A stretch of DNA of 48,819 nucleotides, taken from contig NZ_JADQBZ010000004.1 of NCBI RefSeq assembly GCF_016278365.1, forward strand, positions 237,723 to 286,541, written 5' to 3'. The notes beneath the pieces are model-generated. The model did not search any database. It saw only the letters and a list, made by a program, of their open reading frames with translations, and was not told where the DNA came from. This stretch comes from Methanolobus sp. GTDB taxonomy: Archaea; Halobacteriota; Methanosarcinia; Methanosarcinales; Methanosarcinaceae. This document shows positions 1 through 8,827 of this stretch, one piece after another. Numbering within the stretch: the stretch's first letter is position 1; each line of letters opens with the position of its first letter. The position numbers were made by a program, and so were the translations under genes.

Positions 1-78
1 CCTCAGTCTGGTTCATGTCCTCAGTCTGGTTCATGTCCTCAGTCTGGTTCATGTCTTCAGTCTGGTTCATGTCCTCTT
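1..78 (-). repeat. 18-bp in-frame tandem repeat (MNQTED units)
   Basis: At least four copies of an 18-bp unit, read on the minus strand as GAC ATG AAC CAG ACT GAG, form the start of the C-terminal tail of the partial surface protein and continue beyond the left edge. Each unit holds one Asn-Gln-Thr glycosylation sequon. One copy differs by a single base (tcttcag instead of tcctcag). Because the unit is a multiple of three, copy-number change would keep the frame. Confidence 0.9.
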
Positions 79-1528
79 CTTTTACGAACATGGTCTGGCC
101 TGTCTCGTTGTCTGTTATTTCAGTCCAGTTGCCATTCTCATCGCTTACATGGCTTATCTGGTCTGCAGGCACGTTGATCATGACGCTACTGATTGAAGCA
201 TTCGGGAAAGTTTCCGTAGTATTATCTGTCAGTTCTATATTTGCGAAGTAGGGTGAAGTCTGGTTATTCACGAGCATTGTAGCATTCAGCTGGCCGTCAT
301 ATTGGCTCTTCTCTGGCTGGACGACATTCAGATAACAAGCTGTAATTCCTTCTCCCTGACAGGTTATCCAGGCCATGTCGTCTCCCGCATCACCGATGTT
401 CTCGACAAGTGCTGCGATAGCATATCCCTGTTCATTCACCGGAGTGGTGCCATCCCATTCATCCGTATATGTGATAGTTATCGGACCGCTTGCATTTCCA
501 GTTTCTGACATTGTAATCTCAGTCTGGAAATCTCCGAAATCATGTTCCACTTCATCACTCATCATTGCAATGATCGTTATCAGAAACTCTCCGAAGGGCA
601 TCTCATTTGTTTCATTTTCCTCTATTTCTGTAAATTCAAGCTCATTTCCTTCGGCATCCGTCACGTTCTCTATGAGTTCCATAGGTGCATTGACCTGGAT
701 CTTGCTGATCTGAGCATCCTGGAATGCCTCAAAGGTGTCATTTGTAAGCTCTATTTCGGCAGTTTTTGACTCATTATCAATCATCACACTTGCATTGAGC
801 TGTCCTTCATATTCACTCTTGTCTTCCTGAACAATATTCAAATAGCAGTCAGCTTCGGCAGTGGTCTCGTTGTCTGGAACCGTTTCATTGTCATCAACTA
901 TTATTATAGTCTCATTGTCAACTGTTTCGTTATCATCAATGATTGTCTCATTGTCAGTTACTGTCTCGTTCCCATCGGCAGGAGTTTCATCAACAGGGGT
1001 CTCCTCATCACAGAATCCGAGAGTCACCCATGCATTATCATCACTATTTTCTCCGATGTTACTAATCTCAGTTGCTATGAGATATCCTGCATCATTCCTT
1101 GGGAATGACTGATCCCACGTGTCAACCAGATTTATAGTGATTGTAGTTGTAGGATTAATTTCGGCATCGTCGCCTGGTTCAATGCTGGTGTTGAAAGTTC
1201 CAAGGTTTTCTGCTTCTTCGCTAACCTCATTTACTTCCCATTCATTCCCTTCGGAATCAGTTGCGCTTTCTATCTGATCGGCAGGAATATTGAGCAGTAT
1301 GGTTTCAACTACCGCATCAGGTTGAAGGGCCTGGGTTTCATCTGTCAGCATCATCTCAGCTGTATATGGGGCTGATGTTGATACATCCAAACTTAGATTT
1401 AATTGTCCCTCGTACTCGTCTTCCTGAACATCATTTAGATAGCATGCCGCACTGGTAATCCCGATTGACAGGAATACCATAACAGCAGTTATTAACGCTA
1501 TTCTTAACCTCGAATCATTCATTTTCAT
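1..1528 (-). CDS. Secreted modular repeat protein, partial (runs off left edge)
   Basis: The minus-strand frame is open from an ATG at 1528 to the window edge, about 509 codons. The start is set by AGGTGG six bases upstream (1535-1540). Residues 1-28 are a Sec-type signal peptide. Three copies of a module of roughly 130-170 residues follow. Each opens with CYLN-[DI/V]-V, a short acidic stretch and a [Y]-[EDG]-G-QLN motif, then carries PYTAEI/M-like and NVPADQI-like segments; the first ends in AWVTLGFC. The first linker is rich in DNETV repeats. The tail is a run of MNQTED hexapeptides that continues past the edge. Asn-x-Thr sequons are frequent, so it is probably a glycosylated cell-surface protein. 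It is a clear paralogue of the gene at 1988-3913. I do not recognise the module. The C-terminal anchor, if any, lies outside the window. Confidence 0.85.
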   Translation of the reverse strand, partial: MKMNDSRLRIALITAVMVFLSIGITSAACYLNDVQEDEYEGQLNLSLDVSTSAPYTAEMMLTDETQALQPDAVVETILLNIPADQIESATDSEGNEWEVNEVSEEAENLGTFNTSIEPGDDAEINPTTTITINLVDTWDQSFPRNDAGYLIATEISNIGENSDDNAWVTLGFCDEETPVDETPADGNETVTDNETIIDDNETVDNETIIIVDDNETVPDNETTAEADCYLNIVQEDKSEYEGQLNASVMIDNESKTAEIELTNDTFEAFQDAQISKIQVNAPMELIENVTDAEGNELEFTEIEENETNEMPFGEFLITIIAMMSDEVEHDFGDFQTEITMSETGNASGPITITYTDEWDGTTPVNEQGYAIAALVENIGDAGDDMAWITCQGEGITACYLNVVQPEKSQYDGQLNATMLVNNQTSPYFANIELTDNTTETFPNASISSVMINVPADQISHVSDENGNWTEITDNETGQTMFVKEEDMNQTEDMNQTEDMNQTEDMNQTE

Positions 1529-1987
1529 ATTGTACCACCTACATTTAAGTGTAGTCGGTAGTTCTTTTGTTCCTAGTGTATTATTCTCTTTGCGAAACAT
1601 TGATGCATAATTCATATAGTGATTACACATATTAGCAAAGTTTTTAATTCAGGTATTATCTTCAAAAATATGAATGTTTCACAGGACCCTGTTTGTGAAC
1701 TTCATTTCCTCTATTTTGATATAGTTGGAATTGTTCCAAAATAATGCGGAAAATAAGTATGATATCTATATTATAAAATACAAGGAACAATTGTATTTAT
1801 CCACAAACCAAGTATTCAATATACAATTAAAAAAAGATAAAAAGGAACCAATATTAGTGCATGAAACGGCTTGATCAAATCGCTATGTTCTCTCTGATCA
1901 TCACCAATCATTCATAAGATACCGGTTCGCTTTATTCTGCTTTGAGCTTCTATTTGCAATCTGTCTCTCTTTATGTTCTTCTAACAC
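1529..1987. other. AT-rich intergenic region between two surface-protein genes
   Basis: No gene is seen in these 459 bases. The part next to 1528 is the 5' leader of the partial surface gene. It holds a short inverted repeat (CTACA at 1539-1543, TGTAG at 1550-1554) that partly overlaps the ribosome binding site. The part next to 1987 is the 3' side of the second surface gene. The middle (about 1620-1860) is strongly AT-rich, with no long open frame on either strand. Confidence 0.6.
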
Positions 1988-3913
1988 TCATGCACTATTT
2001 TCTTCAACTATGGCATTGTCCTCTGTGGCATTGTCCTCTGTAACATTGTCCTCTGTGACATTGTCCTCTGTGGCATTGTCCTCTGTAACATTGTCCTCTG
2101 TGACATTGTCCTCTGTAACATTGTCCTCTGTGACATTGTCCTCTGTAACATTGTCCTCTGTGACATTGTCCTCTGTAACATTGTCCTCTGTGACATTGTC
2201 CTCTGTAACATTGTCCTCTGTGACATTGTCCTCTGTAACATTTGATGCTTCACAGAATCCAAGGGTTACCCATGCACTGTCATTTCCCATCTCTCCAATA
2301 TTCTGGAAATCAACAGAGATTACATATCCTTCCTCATTTGCAGGAAGTGTGCCGTTCCATGTCTCATTGAGGTAGATTGTTATGGGACCTGAGTCTGTTG
2401 TATTGTTGCTCTCGTCCGCTTCGAATCTCTCTATCACCGTTCTATTATCGTTCAAGTCTACCAGTGACCAGTTCCCGTATGAGGCTGTCACATTATCTAT
2501 CTGGTCTACAGGAATGTTGAACAGGATAGTCTCGATGGTAGTGTTCGGGAACATTTCCAGAGTTTCGTTTGTGAGCTCGATCTCAATGAAATATGGTGCT
2601 GTTTCATTGCTGACCATCATAGTTGCATTGAGGTTACCCTCATACTCGCTCTTGTTGTCCTCTACATCATTGATATAGCACAGGGTCGCCATGTCTTCTA
2701 CTGGTGGTTCTTCCACTGGCGGCTCCTCAACCGGTGGCTCTTCAACAAGCTCTTCTGCCTCGCAGAAACCAAGTGTCACCCATGCACTGTCATCTCCCAT
2801 CTCTCCAATATCTTCGATGTTTGCAGCTATCACATACTCATCCTCATTCGCTGGGAATGTACCATTCCAACTGTCGTCGAAGTATATTGTGACAGGACCT
2901 GTTGCATTGCTGTCGGTTTCATTGATGGTTATTTTTGTAGTGAACTGGCCGAACGGGTTCATCATATCCTCACCCATGGTGAGCATTGTAGTGAAATTAC
3001 CGAATGGATTTGGCTCTTCTTCCACTATCTCCGTTATTTCCCACTCGTTCCCAAGTGTATCGTTTGCATTGACTATCTCATCCGCTGGCACATTCAGCAC
3101 TATGGTCGTTAATGTTGCATTCGGGAATGTTTCCTGAGTGTCATTCGTCAGTTCGATCTCAGCCGTGTAGGGCGTAGTTTCATTATTGACGATCATTGTA
3201 GCGTTCAGATCACCATCATACTGTGTCTTGTTCTCTTCAACAATGTTCAGGTAGCATGTCGTTACATTGGTAACGTTGGTGACATTATCCGCAGGAGGGG
3301 TTACATTTCCATCTGTATCGTTGTCTCCTGGTGTTACATTACCGTCAGTGGCATTATCCACTGGAGGAGTTACATTTCCATCGGTGACGTTATCGTCTGT
3401 GACATTTTCATCGCAGAATCCAAGGGTTACCCATGCGCTGTCATTTCCAGCATCTCCTATGTTCTCGATGTCGACTGCTATCACATATCCTTCATCATTA
3501 GCCGGGAATGTGCCGTTCCAGCTATCATTGAAGTTAATGGTTACAGGACCACTTATGTTCTCTGCATTCTCGTCGATCTCAGCCATGACAACTGTATTTG
3601 TCTGGCCTTGTTCATCTATCTCTGCTATTGACCAGTTCCCGGCTTCACTGCTTGCACTCTCTATCTGGTCTGCAGGGACGTTCAATAGAATAGTGGTCAT
3701 AGTAGCGTTCGGGAACACCTCCAGAGTTTCATTGCTCAGCTCGATCTCAGCTGAGTATGGTGTGGTCTGGTTGTTTATGGTCATTGTTGCGTTGAGGTCG
3801 CCATCATACTGGCTCTTATTTTCCTCAACTTCATTTATATAGCATGCCGCATTCGCAGACCCTATGGAAAGGATTGCAATTGCAACAGCTAAAAGCAATA
3901 TTCTTTGTTTCAC
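1988..3913 (-). CDS. Secreted three-module repeat protein with Asn-x-Thr sequon tail
   Basis: 641 residues with a GTG start preceded by GGGGTGGTA (about 3919-3927). Residues 1-22 are a signal peptide ending SANA. Three modules of about 145-165 residues each begin C-Y-[IL]-N-x-V-E and end AWVTLGFC. Three different low-complexity linkers separate them: DGNVTPP-like repeats, (VEEPP)3, and a C-terminal tail of NVTED pentapeptides with 15 consecutive N-[VA]-T sequons at an exact five-residue spacing. The protein is very acidic, and no PEF-CTERM or transmembrane anchor is visible at its end (EENSA). Two cysteines bracket each module, which suggests one disulfide per domain. It is probably a heavily N-glycosylated surface or released protein. 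It is paralogous to the partial gene at 1-1528 in the same orientation. Function unknown. Confidence 0.88.
   Translation of the reverse strand: MKQRILLLAVAIAILSIGSANAACYINEVEENKSQYDGDLNATMTINNQTTPYSAEIELSNETLEVFPNATMTTILLNVPADQIESASSEAGNWSIAEIDEQGQTNTVVMAEIDENAENISGPVTINFNDSWNGTFPANDEGYVIAVDIENIGDAGNDSAWVTLGFCDENVTDDNVTDGNVTPPVDNATDGNVTPGDNDTDGNVTPPADNVTNVTNVTTCYLNIVEENKTQYDGDLNATMIVNNETTPYTAEIELTNDTQETFPNATLTTIVLNVPADEIVNANDTLGNEWEITEIVEEEPNPFGNFTTMLTMGEDMMNPFGQFTTKITINETDSNATGPVTIYFDDSWNGTFPANEDEYVIAANIEDIGEMGDDSAWVTLGFCEAEELVEEPPVEEPPVEEPPVEDMATLCYINDVEDNKSEYEGNLNATMMVSNETAPYFIEIELTNETLEMFPNTTIETILFNIPVDQIDNVTASYGNWSLVDLNDNRTVIERFEADESNNTTDSGPITIYLNETWNGTLPANEEGYVISVDFQNIGEMGNDSAWVTLGFCEASNVTEDNVTEDNVTEDNVTEDNVTEDNVTEDNVTEDNVTEDNVTEDNVTEDNVTEDNATEDNVTEDNVTEDNATEDNAIVEENSA
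2011..2243 (-). repeat. 15-bp coding minisatellite with 30-bp higher-order period
   Basis: This tract encodes the NVTED tail of the surface protein. The unit reads GAC AAT GTN ACA GAG on the minus strand. In 2101-2240 the Val codon alternates strictly between GTT and GTC, so the true repeat unit is 30 bp, which indicates recent expansion of a two-unit block. Two units near the C-terminus carry GCC (Ala) instead of Val. All units stay in frame. Confidence 0.92.
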
Positions 3914-3915
3914 AG

Positions 3916-3950
3916 TTGTACCACCCCACTTAAAGTGTTATATAAAAAGT
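3916..3950 (-). promoter_or_regulatory. Promoter and palindrome upstream of the sequon-tail protein
   Basis: On the minus strand a TATA-like element (TTTTTATATAA, about 3938-3949) is followed by an 11-bp palindrome, CACTT-T-AAGTG (3927-3937), then the GGTGGTA ribosome binding site and the GTG start at 3913. The palindrome lies between the TATA element and the start codon, where an archaeal operator or a short leader hairpin would sit. A similar short inverted repeat precedes the paralogue at 1528. Confidence 0.45.
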
Positions 3951-4192
3951 TCTTTTATTAACTTAAGGGGCTTGCGAAACTTAACTTCGGAGGGTTGTAA
4001 AGGCAGATATATTCTGTCTTATTATTTAAGCTGTAAAAATCAACCGGGACGGTTTATGCATATAATTGACTTATAATTGAACAATAGGTACTGGTGAAGA
4101 CCTCCTTAGCAGTCCAAGGTGCGCGGAAAAATGCACGGGAACAAAAACAGGACGAACAAAGTTTAACACTAAAAAGTCAGGAAGGAGTTAGT

Positions 4193-4714
4193 TTACTCCT
4201 TTCTTCGCTGGAAGAAGAATGCCAGACCAAGGATTGCTGCTATTGGGAGCGCAACGGTCGGGAACTCTGGGATTTCTTCTATGCCACCGTTACCATTGTC
4301 CTCATTGAAGCAGAACGTGACGTGGCTGATATCTGCTTGCTGCCCACCCTGATTGAGTGGAGCAATGAGCCCGGAATCACTGGTCGCATTGTCATAATAA
4401 TAAACGTTAGCACTAGAGCCACCAACAACTATGACCGCACACACAGGGTATTCTGACTCCCAGTCAAAATCCTTCAGATCGCTGTTGGAGATATTAATAG
4501 TATTACCGCCACCAACATCATATTCACCGCTAGGAATTGATTCACCCCAGTCATCAAATTTATATGCAAATTCTCCACATCCACCAGCTTGCTGGCACTC
4601 GTCTTCGGCGTTGCCAGATTGCCAATTACCGAAATAGACCGGGGCAACACTTGCTGCCATGGCCAATGGCATAGCTACCATCAATACAAGCAAAGCTACT
4701 AATATTCTTCTCAT
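4193..4714 (-). CDS. PEF-CTERM sorted surface protein
   Basis: 173 residues. Residues 1-20 form a signal peptide (MRRILVALLVLMVAMPLAMA). The middle is a small acidic, Gly/Asn-rich extracellular domain with cysteine-containing segments (ECQQAGGCGEF, YPVCAV, VTFCFNED). Residues about 148-173 are a tripartite sorting signal: IPEFP, a hydrophobic stretch, and a basic FFFQRRKE end. This fits the PEF-CTERM signal recognised by archaeosortases in Methanosarcinales, so the protein should be cleaved and anchored to a lipid at the cell surface. The start has GGTGGTA about seven bases upstream, nearly the same element as the two surface genes to its left. The role of the extracellular domain is unknown. 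No archaeosortase gene lies in the window. Confidence 0.85.
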   Translation of the reverse strand: MRRILVALLVLMVAMPLAMAASVAPVYFGNWQSGNAEDECQQAGGCGEFAYKFDDWGESIPSGEYDVGGGNTINISNSDLKDFDWESEYPVCAVIVVGGSSANVYYYDNATSDSGLIAPLNQGGQQADISHVTFCFNEDNGNGGIEEIPEFPTVALPIAAILGLAFFFQRRKE

Positions 4715-5213
4715 TTCATACCACCATTCTTTTCATACCGTTTTCAGTATTATTATTCCAGTCTTTTGATTAGACGTTTTAATATCTATCTTTGTTTCTA
4801 TTTAATCTTATGTGACCGCTCGCAGCTGCTATCATCATTATTATAATGAGAAATTTTCTTTTATTGAGTTTTATTGGTCACAGCTAGTCCTTTTATTCGA
4901 AAAGCAAATTTTATACACTTTTCTAGCCTGTTATACTTAACTAATCTTTCTGGGCCACAAAGTCTCGATTGTACACTGTAAAGGTTATTCCAAATCCAAA
5001 GAATGTATCCCCGATGTTATCTCTCTCATAGATGGCTTCTCATCAATTTATCAAAATAAGTGATTGTGTGCTGCTCAAGCCCAACATCCTTGCCGCGCGC
5101 AGGCCGTGGGTCGGTATCTCAAAATGCATCCTGTGCTACTATTGTGTGAACTGTACCTTGAGAATGCCGTAGAGACGGAAAAGTCCCCTGTAAGCAGAGA
5201 TACTGGAAAATGC
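4715..5213. other. Intergenic region without a confident gene; possible gene remnant
   Basis: The part next to 4715 is the promoter and leader of the PEF-CTERM gene. TGTGACC near 4813 and GGTCACA near 4875 form a distant 7-bp inverted repeat. From about 5060 to 5210 the composition becomes clearly richer in GC. On the minus strand one frame there reads as protein-like pieces (an IPTHGLRAARMLGL-like segment, two stops, then a GDTFFGFGITFTVYN-like segment ending in TAG near 4950). This could be a decayed gene, but I do not recognise it and no start or complete frame is present. Confidence 0.3.
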
Positions 5214-5249
5214 CTGAAAATAAAAGATAATCGCCAGCTCAGAGCTGGC
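5214..5249 (-). terminator. pheS terminator hairpin overlapping the stop codon
   Basis: GCCAGCT (5233-5239) and AGCTGGC (5243-5249) form a 7-bp stem with a 3-nt loop that contains the last codons and the stop of pheS. On the minus strand it is followed by a T-rich stretch (TTATCTTTTATTTT), as expected for an archaeal intrinsic terminator. Confidence 0.6.
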
Positions 5250-6717
5250 ATATCTCACTTTTGCGCAGCCAGTCTATATCGGACTGATACAGAAGGCGCA
5301 GGTCCTTAAGTCCAAGTTTTAACATTGCCAGGCGACTTACTCCAAGCCCCCATGCAAGTACGGGGTACTTGATTCCCAGAGGCTCTGTCACTTCTTTCCT
5401 GAACACGCCTGCTCCTCCGAGTTCTACCCAGCCAAGCCCTTCGACATATACTTCCGGCTCGACGCTGGGCTCTGTGTACGGGAAGTAACCGGGCCTGAAG
5501 CGCACGTCCTCAAATCCCATCCTGTGATAGAACTCCTTCAGGCATCCCAGCAGATTGGCAAAGGACATATCTTTATCCATAACGACGCCCTCCAGCTGCT
5601 CGAACTCGGGTGTATGGGTTGGATCTATAGTTTCGCGGCGGTATGCCCTGTCAATGGAGAATGCTTTCACGGGAGGGTTTGGGTTATCTGCGAGATACTT
5701 GATGGTCAGAGCTGTAGTATGTGTCCTGAGCACGTTCTTGCAGGCTATTTCTTCGCTCCAGGTTCCTCCCCAGCCGGTTGAATCGGTATCTCCTCCGTAT
5801 TCGTGCATGGCACAGACATTATCCTTATATTCCACTGGCAGTTCCGAAGTACTGGAAAGGTGGAAAGTGTCCTGCATCTCTCTTGCAGGATGGTCCTGAG
5901 GCTGGAACAATGAATCGAAGTTCCAGAACGAACTCTGCACGACCTCTCCCTTGATCTCAGTGAACCCCATATCCAGGAAGATCCGTCTCATCTGGTCTAT
6001 CAGGCGCTGGTATGGATGGGATTTCGCACCGTATATGGCCTTTGGCGGAGTGTGGATATTGTAAGGCCTGAACTTCACATCCTTCCATTGCCCGCTCTTG
6101 AGCATTTCAGAGTTGATCCGGGCAACCTCTTCTTCGATGATAATTCCGGAGGCAGCCACTTCAAGACCCTCGGCGGTGATACTAACAGAACGGTGTTTAT
6201 CATCTTTTTTAGTCACAAGTTTACGTTTAAGCAGCTCGGTAACAATTCCTGTGTTTGTTCCCAGTTCCTCAATAGTTCTTGCCTGACCCTCAAATCTCTC
6301 CAGCACATATTCGTCCTCTCCCTTCCCGGCATTACCGGTAGGCGCAACCATTCCGTTCTCTATATTGGCCCACCCCTTGCGGCGCAGCCAGCCGGTAGCT
6401 ATGCCGGCCACATCAGGAGAGAATCTCTGTTTGAGTTCCTGCAGTGGTGTTGGCTCAGAGATAGCATCAATTACCTTCCTTTCGGGAAGCCCTTCGGAAA
6501 CATATTTCCGTCCTTCATCGGTGAGCTCATATGTCTCTATGACACTTTCATCTACTCGTGCAAGGCCGTTCTCTTCAAGCAAAAAAGCTGCCTGCATCGC
6601 AGTCTCGATTTTCATTCCTGCACTTTGCGCAAGCTCTTCCGGGGTTGCCTTCTTCAATTTTTCAAGTGATATCAGCAAGGTCTTCTCATTAGATGTAAGG
6701 TTATAACGGGATTTCAT
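5239..6717 (-). CDS. pheS: Phenylalanyl-tRNA synthetase alpha subunit
   Basis: 492 residues, the usual length for the archaeal form. The N-terminal part (about 1-200) holds winged-helix DNA/RNA-binding-like segments. The class II catalytic core follows, with [14 protein letters not shown] near residue 235, [19 protein letters not shown] near 268, the motif 2 region [20 protein letters not shown], and motif 3 [10 protein letters not shown] near 460. It charges tRNA-Phe together with the beta subunit PheT, which is not in this window. The gene lies 10 bases downstream of trpS on the same strand, so the two are very likely cotranscribed. The stop codon is embedded in a terminator hairpin. Confidence 0.97.
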   Translation of the reverse strand: MKSRYNLTSNEKTLLISLEKLKKATPEELAQSAGMKIETAMQAAFLLEENGLARVDESVIETYELTDEGRKYVSEGLPERKVIDAISEPTPLQELKQRFSPDVAGIATGWLRRKGWANIENGMVAPTGNAGKGEDEYVLERFEGQARTIEELGTNTGIVTELLKRKLVTKKDDKHRSVSITAEGLEVAASGIIIEEEVARINSEMLKSGQWKDVKFRPYNIHTPPKAIYGAKSHPYQRLIDQMRRIFLDMGFTEIKGEVVQSSFWNFDSLFQPQDHPAREMQDTFHLSSTSELPVEYKDNVCAMHEYGGDTDSTGWGGTWSEEIACKNVLRTHTTALTIKYLADNPNPPVKAFSIDRAYRRETIDPTHTPEFEQLEGVVMDKDMSFANLLGCLKEFYHRMGFEDVRFRPGYFPYTEPSVEPEVYVEGLGWVELGGAGVFRKEVTEPLGIKYPVLAWGLGVSRLAMLKLGLKDLRLLYQSDIDWLRKSEICQL

Positions 6718-6727
6718 AATTGTACCT

Positions 6728-8035
6728 TCATTTTCTCTTTAAACCATATTCTTCAAGCCTGTCCTTTGCATGCTCACGTAGCTCCTGATGTTCCCTGAGG
6801 AATTTTTCCATCCTCTCCGCAGCAAGGACCTTGCAGTTGCCACATACCTTTTGTCCGCCCACGCATTCGCTGTATATCAACGCAAGCTCCTCTTCATCCT
6901 CCACCAGATGGAACATCAGCAGTTCGTAGACAGAACACTTTCCAGGCTCGCCGCCGAGCTTCTTTTGCTCCTCAAGTGTCATCCTGCCGCCAGTCTTTGC
7001 CCTTTTAACCTTCTTTGCGGCTTCCTTTGGATCTTCTGTTAGTGAGATATAACTTTCAGGAACACTGCTTGACATTTTCCCGCCCTGCAGTCCTGACATG
7101 AACCTGTGGTAAGTAGAACATGGGGGAACGAACGCATACCCTCCTGACCTAAGCTCCACTTCCCGTACGATCCTGAGCAATTCATCAAAGTTATCGCAAT
7201 CCTGAACATCCAGGTGCCCTTCGAACAGTTTAGTCCTGCCGGGGATGCGCTCCTGAAGCTCTTTCATTGACTCCTGCGATGCAGTTTTGCTTCGTATGCT
7301 GAAGTAGCCGTTGCCTTCCTTGTCATTGCGTCTCTCTATCTTGAGCATATTCATTTTATTGCCCAGCCCTCTTGTAAGGCGAATGTGCGGGTCCTGGTCA
7401 GCACCCACAGGTACGACTGTGGGTTTTGGCCCGCCGTATTCTTCAAGCTGCGGGTGCAGTATATCGGCACTCTGGGTCACGGCACTGAGCATGTGAGATA
7501 CACTGGTCTCCCCCGTGAACCCGTAGATAGCGCTCAGTTCAGAGAAATTCGCCTTTGACCCAAGCTCAAAAGCCAGGTCCTTCACCTGCTGCGAGTCTGA
7601 CTGGAAGTATATGTGCCCCTCTGGTTCGAAACCAAGGGCAATAAGGCTGATTATATATTCTTCGGTGCCGATGTCCCTGCACCTTTCCCATGAGATACCC
7701 CTGACAGCATGTGCTTCCCTGTCTGCGATACCGACAAAAGCATCGGCGCCCTGCTGCTGGTGCCAGATGATCTCTTCCATCACCATCTTATGTCCAAGGT
7801 GTATCTTGCCGGAGGGCATGAATCCGCTCATAACGGAGAATGGTTTATTATTATTCATTGCATCGGCTATCATGTCGTAACCACGGTGGCCGAAAATGAC
7901 CTTCCTGCGCATGTACCTGTGCGGATTCGGTATCTCCGGAAGCACATTATCAAAAGGTAATATCCCGAACTCTTCGAATAGCTTGGAATAATCTTCTATG
8001 ATCAATGCACTCCAGGGGTCGATCTTCATATTCAT
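6728..8035 (-). CDS. trpS: Tryptophanyl-tRNA synthetase
   Basis: 435 residues, class I synthetase of the archaeal/eukaryal TrpRS type. The HIGH-type signature appears as [10 protein letters not shown] near residue 75, and the KMSKS loop as GGKMSSS near residue 315. Cysteine pairs near the C-terminus ([13 protein letters not shown]) may bind a metal. The enzyme joins tryptophan to tRNA-Trp. The start at 8035 has AGAGG six bases upstream; an alternative ATG lies two codons in. It is the first gene of a trpS-pheS operon and is divergent from the membrane protein at 8237. The upstream 200 bases are AT-rich and should hold both promoters. Confidence 0.96.
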   Translation of the reverse strand: MNMKIDPWSALIIEDYSKLFEEFGILPFDNVLPEIPNPHRYMRRKVIFGHRGYDMIADAMNNNKPFSVMSGFMPSGKIHLGHKMVMEEIIWHQQQGADAFVGIADREAHAVRGISWERCRDIGTEEYIISLIALGFEPEGHIYFQSDSQQVKDLAFELGSKANFSELSAIYGFTGETSVSHMLSAVTQSADILHPQLEEYGGPKPTVVPVGADQDPHIRLTRGLGNKMNMLKIERRNDKEGNGYFSIRSKTASQESMKELQERIPGRTKLFEGHLDVQDCDNFDELLRIVREVELRSGGYAFVPPCSTYHRFMSGLQGGKMSSSVPESYISLTEDPKEAAKKVKRAKTGGRMTLEEQKKLGGEPGKCSVYELLMFHLVEDEEELALIYSECVGGQKVCGNCKVLAAERMEKFLREHQELREHAKDRLEEYGLKRK

Positions 8036-8236
8036 TTGAGGCCTCTTTGTATCGAATGGTCAGATAGGAGCACTCGTTTTCCTATAAGCGTGTCGCATAA
8101 AATTGTTAATAAAATCACTTAGTGATATGTAAAGGTTCTTATTGCGAGTCCGGGCATACATTCTAATTTTCATCAAACTAGTCGTAAATATTTTATATAA
8201 TTGGATATAAATGCTACTATTCATTTTTAGTTATCA

Positions 8237-8818
8237 GTGACAAATCTATGCGAGGATTCAACAGTGTATATAACTATCTATCATTTAGGGGCATTGTTCT
8301 TTGGCTCAGTGGCCATTTACAATCTACATTCGGCCCGTAAGTATGGAGAGAGTTACCTGCCCGCAATTGTGGCTTCCATGATGTTCATTTCATCTTCATT
8401 GTTCCTTGTCCTTCCTTTACAATACGGTTCTGTTGCTTTCCTGTTCACAACGATGTTCGCATTAGTCAATTACAAAAAAATCTATGAAATCAACAACGAA
8501 AAAATGAGGCGATACATAGGAGATTCTCAGAGCGCAGGGATATTGAAATTTACTGATTATTTCACAGGATGGAAAATGCTCCATCATTTGAACAGAAAGT
8601 ATGGTCCTGCAAAAGCTTCACTCATCAACACAGTCTTTATGTGGGTATTCAGTATCCTTCTGCTCGTAATGTTCAGCTACCTGTGGCCTGATATTTTCTC
8701 AAGCATTCGTTACATGGCTCTTATCGTGACTATGACCCTCATTGGATTTTACTGGCAAAACAAAAAACTGCTGGAAAACCTTGATACAAACGGTTTCCCT
8801 GAAGTGAAAAAGAAGTAA
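8237..8818 (+). CDS. Multi-pass membrane protein of unknown function
   Basis: 193 residues if the GTG at 8237 is used. The GTG at 8264 is an attractive alternative because GAGGAT lies eight bases before it, whereas 8237 has no clear ribosome binding site. About four to five hydrophobic segments are visible (roughly residues 10-28, 42-72, 130-150 and 153-173), separated by a charged cytoplasmic stretch around residues 75-128 (NYKKIYEINNEKMRRYIG and on). The C-terminus is basic (EVKKK). I do not recognise a family. It ends ten bases before the convergent radical SAM gene. Confidence 0.7.
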   Translation: MTNLCEDSTVYITIYHLGALFFGSVAIYNLHSARKYGESYLPAIVASMMFISSSLFLVLPLQYGSVAFLFTTMFALVNYKKIYEINNEKMRRYIGDSQSAGILKFTDYFTGWKMLHHLNRKYGPAKASLINTVFMWVFSILLLVMFSYLWPDIFSSIRYMALIVTMTLIGFYWQNKKLLENLDTNGFPEVKKK

Positions 8819-8827
8819 ATAGTGAAT

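Noticed and set aside
2010-2375. Tandem short repeats that could be taken for a CRISPR array, and a plus-strand frame of LSSVT repeats
   Set aside because: There are no spacers; the repeats are contiguous, in frame and encode the NVTED tail of the minus-strand protein. The plus-strand frame is a mirror of that repeat.
4094-4456. Plus-strand open frame of 120 codons
   Set aside because: Mostly antisense to the PEF-CTERM gene, whose signal peptide and sorting signal are clear.
5064-5309. Plus-strand open frame of 81 codons
   Set aside because: It runs into the pheS coding region in antisense and has no ribosome binding site or recognisable motif.
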